A stretch of 64,000 nt of DNA from Actinopolymorpha singaporensis. GTDB taxonomy: Bacteria; Actinomycetota; Actinomycetes; Propionibacteriales; Actinopolymorphaceae. Positions 62,253 to 64,000 of the stretch are shown here, piece by piece. The first letter of the stretch is position 1. Each line of letters opens with the position of its first letter. Under the pieces are notes generated by a model. The model ran no database searches and was not told the DNA's origin. It saw only the letters and a program-made list of their open reading frames with translations. Location: the NCBI RefSeq assembly GCF_900104745.1, contig NZ_LT629732.1, positions 6,339,570-6,403,569 on the forward strand, read 5' to 3'. The position numbers and the translations under genes are program-made.

Positions 62253-62308
62253 GGGCCCGGCGACCCGGCGGTCGGTCAACGGGCCGGGCGACCCGGCGGT
62301 CGGTCAAC
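62253..62308. repeat. 28-bp direct tandem repeat
   Basis: Two adjacent 28-bp copies (62253-62280, 62281-62308) of a CGACCCGGCGGTCGGTCAAC-containing unit differ at one base. They lie in the 220-nt gap before the GNAT gene. Confidence 0.9.
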
Positions 62309-62340
62309 GGGGCCTCGGCGGCGGGCGTACGGGCGCCGGT

Positions 62341-62353
62341 TAGATTTGCCCGC
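62341..62353 (+). promoter_or_regulatory. Probable -10 box of leaderless GNAT transcript
   Basis: TAGATT (62341-62346) lies 7 nt before GTG 62354 and no ribosome-binding site intervenes, as expected for a leaderless mRNA. Confidence 0.5.
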
Positions 62354-62868
62354 GTGGAGCTGCGCACGGTCGGCTTCGACCACCCCGATGCCCAGACGCT
62401 GACCGAGCAGGTGCAGCAGGAGTACGTCGTACGCTACGGCGGGATCGACCGCTCACCGATCGACCCGCGCGAGTTCGACCCGCCGACAGGACTGTTCCTG
62501 GTCGGCTACCTCGACGGCCGGCCGGTCGGCTGCGCGGGCTGGGCGTACTCCGCCGTACACCCTGCTGTGGCCCCGGTGACGCCGAGGTGAAGCGGATGTA
62601 CGTCGCACCCGAGGCTCGCGGGCGGGGCCTGGCCCGCCGGATGCTCGCCGCCCTGGAACGCGACGCCGCCGCGGCCGGGAAGACCCGGATGGTTCTGGAG
62701 ACCGGCCTCGGCCAGCCGGAGGCGATCACGCTCTACCTGTCCGCGGGTTACGCGCCGATCCCGTCGTTCGGCCTGCACCGCGACTCACCCGGCAACCGGT
62801 GCTACGCCAGGTCACTGGCGACCGGGACCGATCCGGCGCCGGAGCAGGTGGGCGGAGCTCAGCGGTAG
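62354..62868 (+). pseudogene. GNAT family acetyltransferase, frameshifted
   Basis: The first frame (62354-62590) covers the N-terminal half up to VGCAGWAYSAVHPAVAP. The second frame supplies GDAEVKRMYVAPEARGRGLARRMLAALERDA, with the acetyl-CoA loop RGRGLA, to 62868. Restoring one base in the CCCCGG run near 62571-62576 joins them into a normal GNAT of about 171 residues. It may be a real mutation or a sequencing error; a nearby gene also has frameshifts. Confidence 0.75.
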
Positions 62869-63817
62869 CCGAAGTCCTGCGTCCACCACGGTCCACCGGG
62901 CCCGATGTGGGCACCGACGCCGATCGCCTTGATCTTGCAGTTCAGCATGTTCTCGCGGTGGCCCCGGCTGTCCAGCCAGGCCCGGGTGACGTCCTGCGGT
63001 GTCTGCTGGCCGCGGGCGATGTTCTCCGCGGCGGGAGCGTCGTAGCCGGCGGCCCGGATGCGGTCCCAGGGAGTCCTGCCGTCCGGCGTGTTGTGCCCGA
63101 AGTAGTCGCGGGCGGCCATGTCGGCGGAGTGCGCGTGCGCGACGGATCGCAGCCGGTCGTCCACCCGCAGCGGTGCGCAGCCGACGCGCGCACGGGCGGC
63201 GTTGGTCAGCAGGACCACCTGGGTCTCGTACAAGGCCTCCTCGCGGGTACTGGTGGTTCCCGAATCGGTCTGCGGCCTGGCGGTGCGGGCGGGAGGCGCG
63301 GCTCCCGAGTGTGCAGGGACGTACGCCGGGGGGCCGGCGAGTCGACCCTGGCCTTCGGCTGCTCGGCCTTCTCGGCCGCCTTCGGCTCGGGTGGGTCGGC
63401 GGCCCTCGCGCTTCTTCGGCGCCGGACCAGCCGGCTTGTCCGCGGGGGCGGTGTTCTTCGGGTGGCGGCGCGCTCCGGCGTGGCCGCGGGCGGCGCCGTC
63501 ACCCTCTTGGCCGGGTGGGGGCCGGCTTCGCGGCCGGGGCGTCGGCGGCCCGCTCGGGCGTACCGGCGTGAGGCGGATCGGCCACCACGCGTTCCTGGCC
63601 GGCCCGGGGAGTCTGGTCGGCGGGCTGGAGGTAGCCGCTCAGCGCGAGCGCACCACCGCCGAGCCCGAGAACCGGTAGCCACCAGTGCCGGGACCATCAG
63701 GCGGCGCGACAGCGGGCGCCTGCCTCGGTGGCGCGGCCGGTCCGCCTCCTCGTCCCAGTAGCCGCGGTCGTGACGACCGTCGTCGTGGTGGAGTACGTCT
63801 CGGTCCTCGCGCGCCAC
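62859..63817 (-). pseudogene. CAP-domain protein, frameshifted in its linker
   Basis: The C-terminal CAP/SCP domain is intact (62859-63230): LTNAARARVGCAPLRVDDRLRSVAHAHSADMAARDYFGHNTPDG and SRGHRENMLNCKIKAIGVG. Upstream, a plausible start (GTG 63817, RBS GGGAGA) gives an Asp/Arg-rich N-terminus and then RRLMVPALVATG. A membrane segment (LGLGGGALALSGYL) and Ala/Pro/Lys-rich linker continue only by switching frame about four or five times between 63270 and 63660. A full gene would make a membrane-anchored extracytoplasmic CAP protein. Confidence 0.7.
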
Positions 63818-63901
63818 GGCTTCTCCCAGGTCTCGAGTGCTGGCGGTCGATGGTCGTTCGGTCTGTTTCGCCCCATCGGCGGCACCTGTCGCGGATGTCG
63901 G

Positions 63902-64000
63902 TTACGGAAGATCCGGCACCGGAATATTAGGCGATGCCGGGAGCGGCAGCGGCAGCTTGGGCGACGGTTTCCGGGTGGGCGTCGGGTCGCTGGTCGGCGA
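63902..64000 (-). CDS. Proline-rich C-terminus of a protein entering from the right
   Basis: An open frame of 32 codons enters from the right edge and ends at TAA 63902-63904. The peptide is Ser/Thr/Pro-rich, with SPTSDPTPTRKPSPKLPLPL and ending NIPVPDLP. Such tails are common in actinobacterial secreted or membrane proteins. No family can be assigned from this fragment. Confidence 0.5.
   Translation of the reverse strand, partial: SPTSDPTPTRKPSPKLPLPLPASPNIPVPDLP

Noticed and set aside
63685..63930. Plus-strand 81-codon frame near the right edge
   Set aside because: Antisense to the N-terminus of the CAP gene and to the proline-rich tail, with no start signal or motif.

Overview
The window is high-GC actinobacterial chromosome. 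It carries a mycothiol S-conjugate amidase (mca), a mycothiol-type maleylpyruvate isomerase fragment and F420-type oxidoreductases, all typical of Actinobacteria. GTG starts, 4-nt stop/start overlaps and several apparently leaderless promoters fit the same origin. Gene order resembles conserved actinobacterial blocks: mca-greA-(ilvA)-metB-cbs-SGNH hydrolase-thiolase, and eno-septum initiator-DUF501-ppx-UDG-ndh-cfa-tRNA-Leu. The species cannot be fixed from sequence alone; a non-Streptomyces lineage such as Nocardioides/Actinopolymorpha relatives is a guess. No prophage, transposase, integrase, CRISPR array or biosynthetic core enzyme was recognised.

Layout. 0-2.7 kb: mycothiol genes and greA. 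2.7-5.8 kb: DUF2089 and adhesin-like proteins, threonine ammonia-lyase. 5.9-9.7 kb: cytochrome P450, MarR repressor, 14-TM drug exporter. 9.7-19.7 kb: AI-2E family permease, ROK kinase, two large uncharacterised proteins, a GNAT, an LLM oxidoreductase, and a GlmL/MutL-like plus MazG-like pair. 19.7-21.2 kb: an AbiE type IV toxin-antitoxin locus with an intact antitoxin, a perfect 16-bp inverted-repeat operator and a toxin gene that is broken at its catalytic motif. 21.2-24.7 kb: metB, YczE-like protein, msrA, YCII protein. 25.4-27 kb: PucR regulator and YnfA.

27.1-36.3 kb is a complete assimilatory nitrate/nitrite operon on the minus strand: narK, nasC, nasB, nirB, nirD, nnaR. Five of the six genes are joined by 4-nt overlaps. 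Nitrate is imported, reduced to nitrite by NasC with electrons from NasB, then reduced to ammonium by NirBD; the last gene encodes the likely dedicated regulator. 36.5-38.9 kb: FAD monooxygenase and divergent TetR with paired palindromes, then a subtilisin-inhibitor-like protein. 38.9-44 kb: cbs, SGNH hydrolase, a Cfr-like 23S rRNA methyltransferase and a thiolase. 44-47.6 kb: two PPOX flavoproteins, DUF4287, Bax-inhibitor-1 protein, quinone oxidoreductase, tRNA-Leu(UAA).

47.7-57.7 kb: cfa, ndh, UDG, a DUF501-Ppx/GppA fusion, FtsB-like protein, eno, mazG and a SurA-like lipoprotein. 57.8-59.9 kb: a two-component system ending in a 44-bp tandem repeat. 59.9-61.3 kb: ArsR regulator and, divergent from it, a UPF0016/GDT1 transporter preceded by a probable yybP-ykoY manganese riboswitch. 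61.3-64 kb: aldo/keto reductase, then a GNAT gene and a CAP-domain gene that both carry frameshifts, then the 3' end of a proline-rich protein.

The items most worth a second look are the Cfr-like gene placed between two genes that are usually neighbours, the DUF501-Ppx fusion, the Mn riboswitch, the inhibitor-like protein lacking a signal peptide and one disulfide, the tRNA-Leu(UAA) with a short variable loop, and the broken AbiE toxin.
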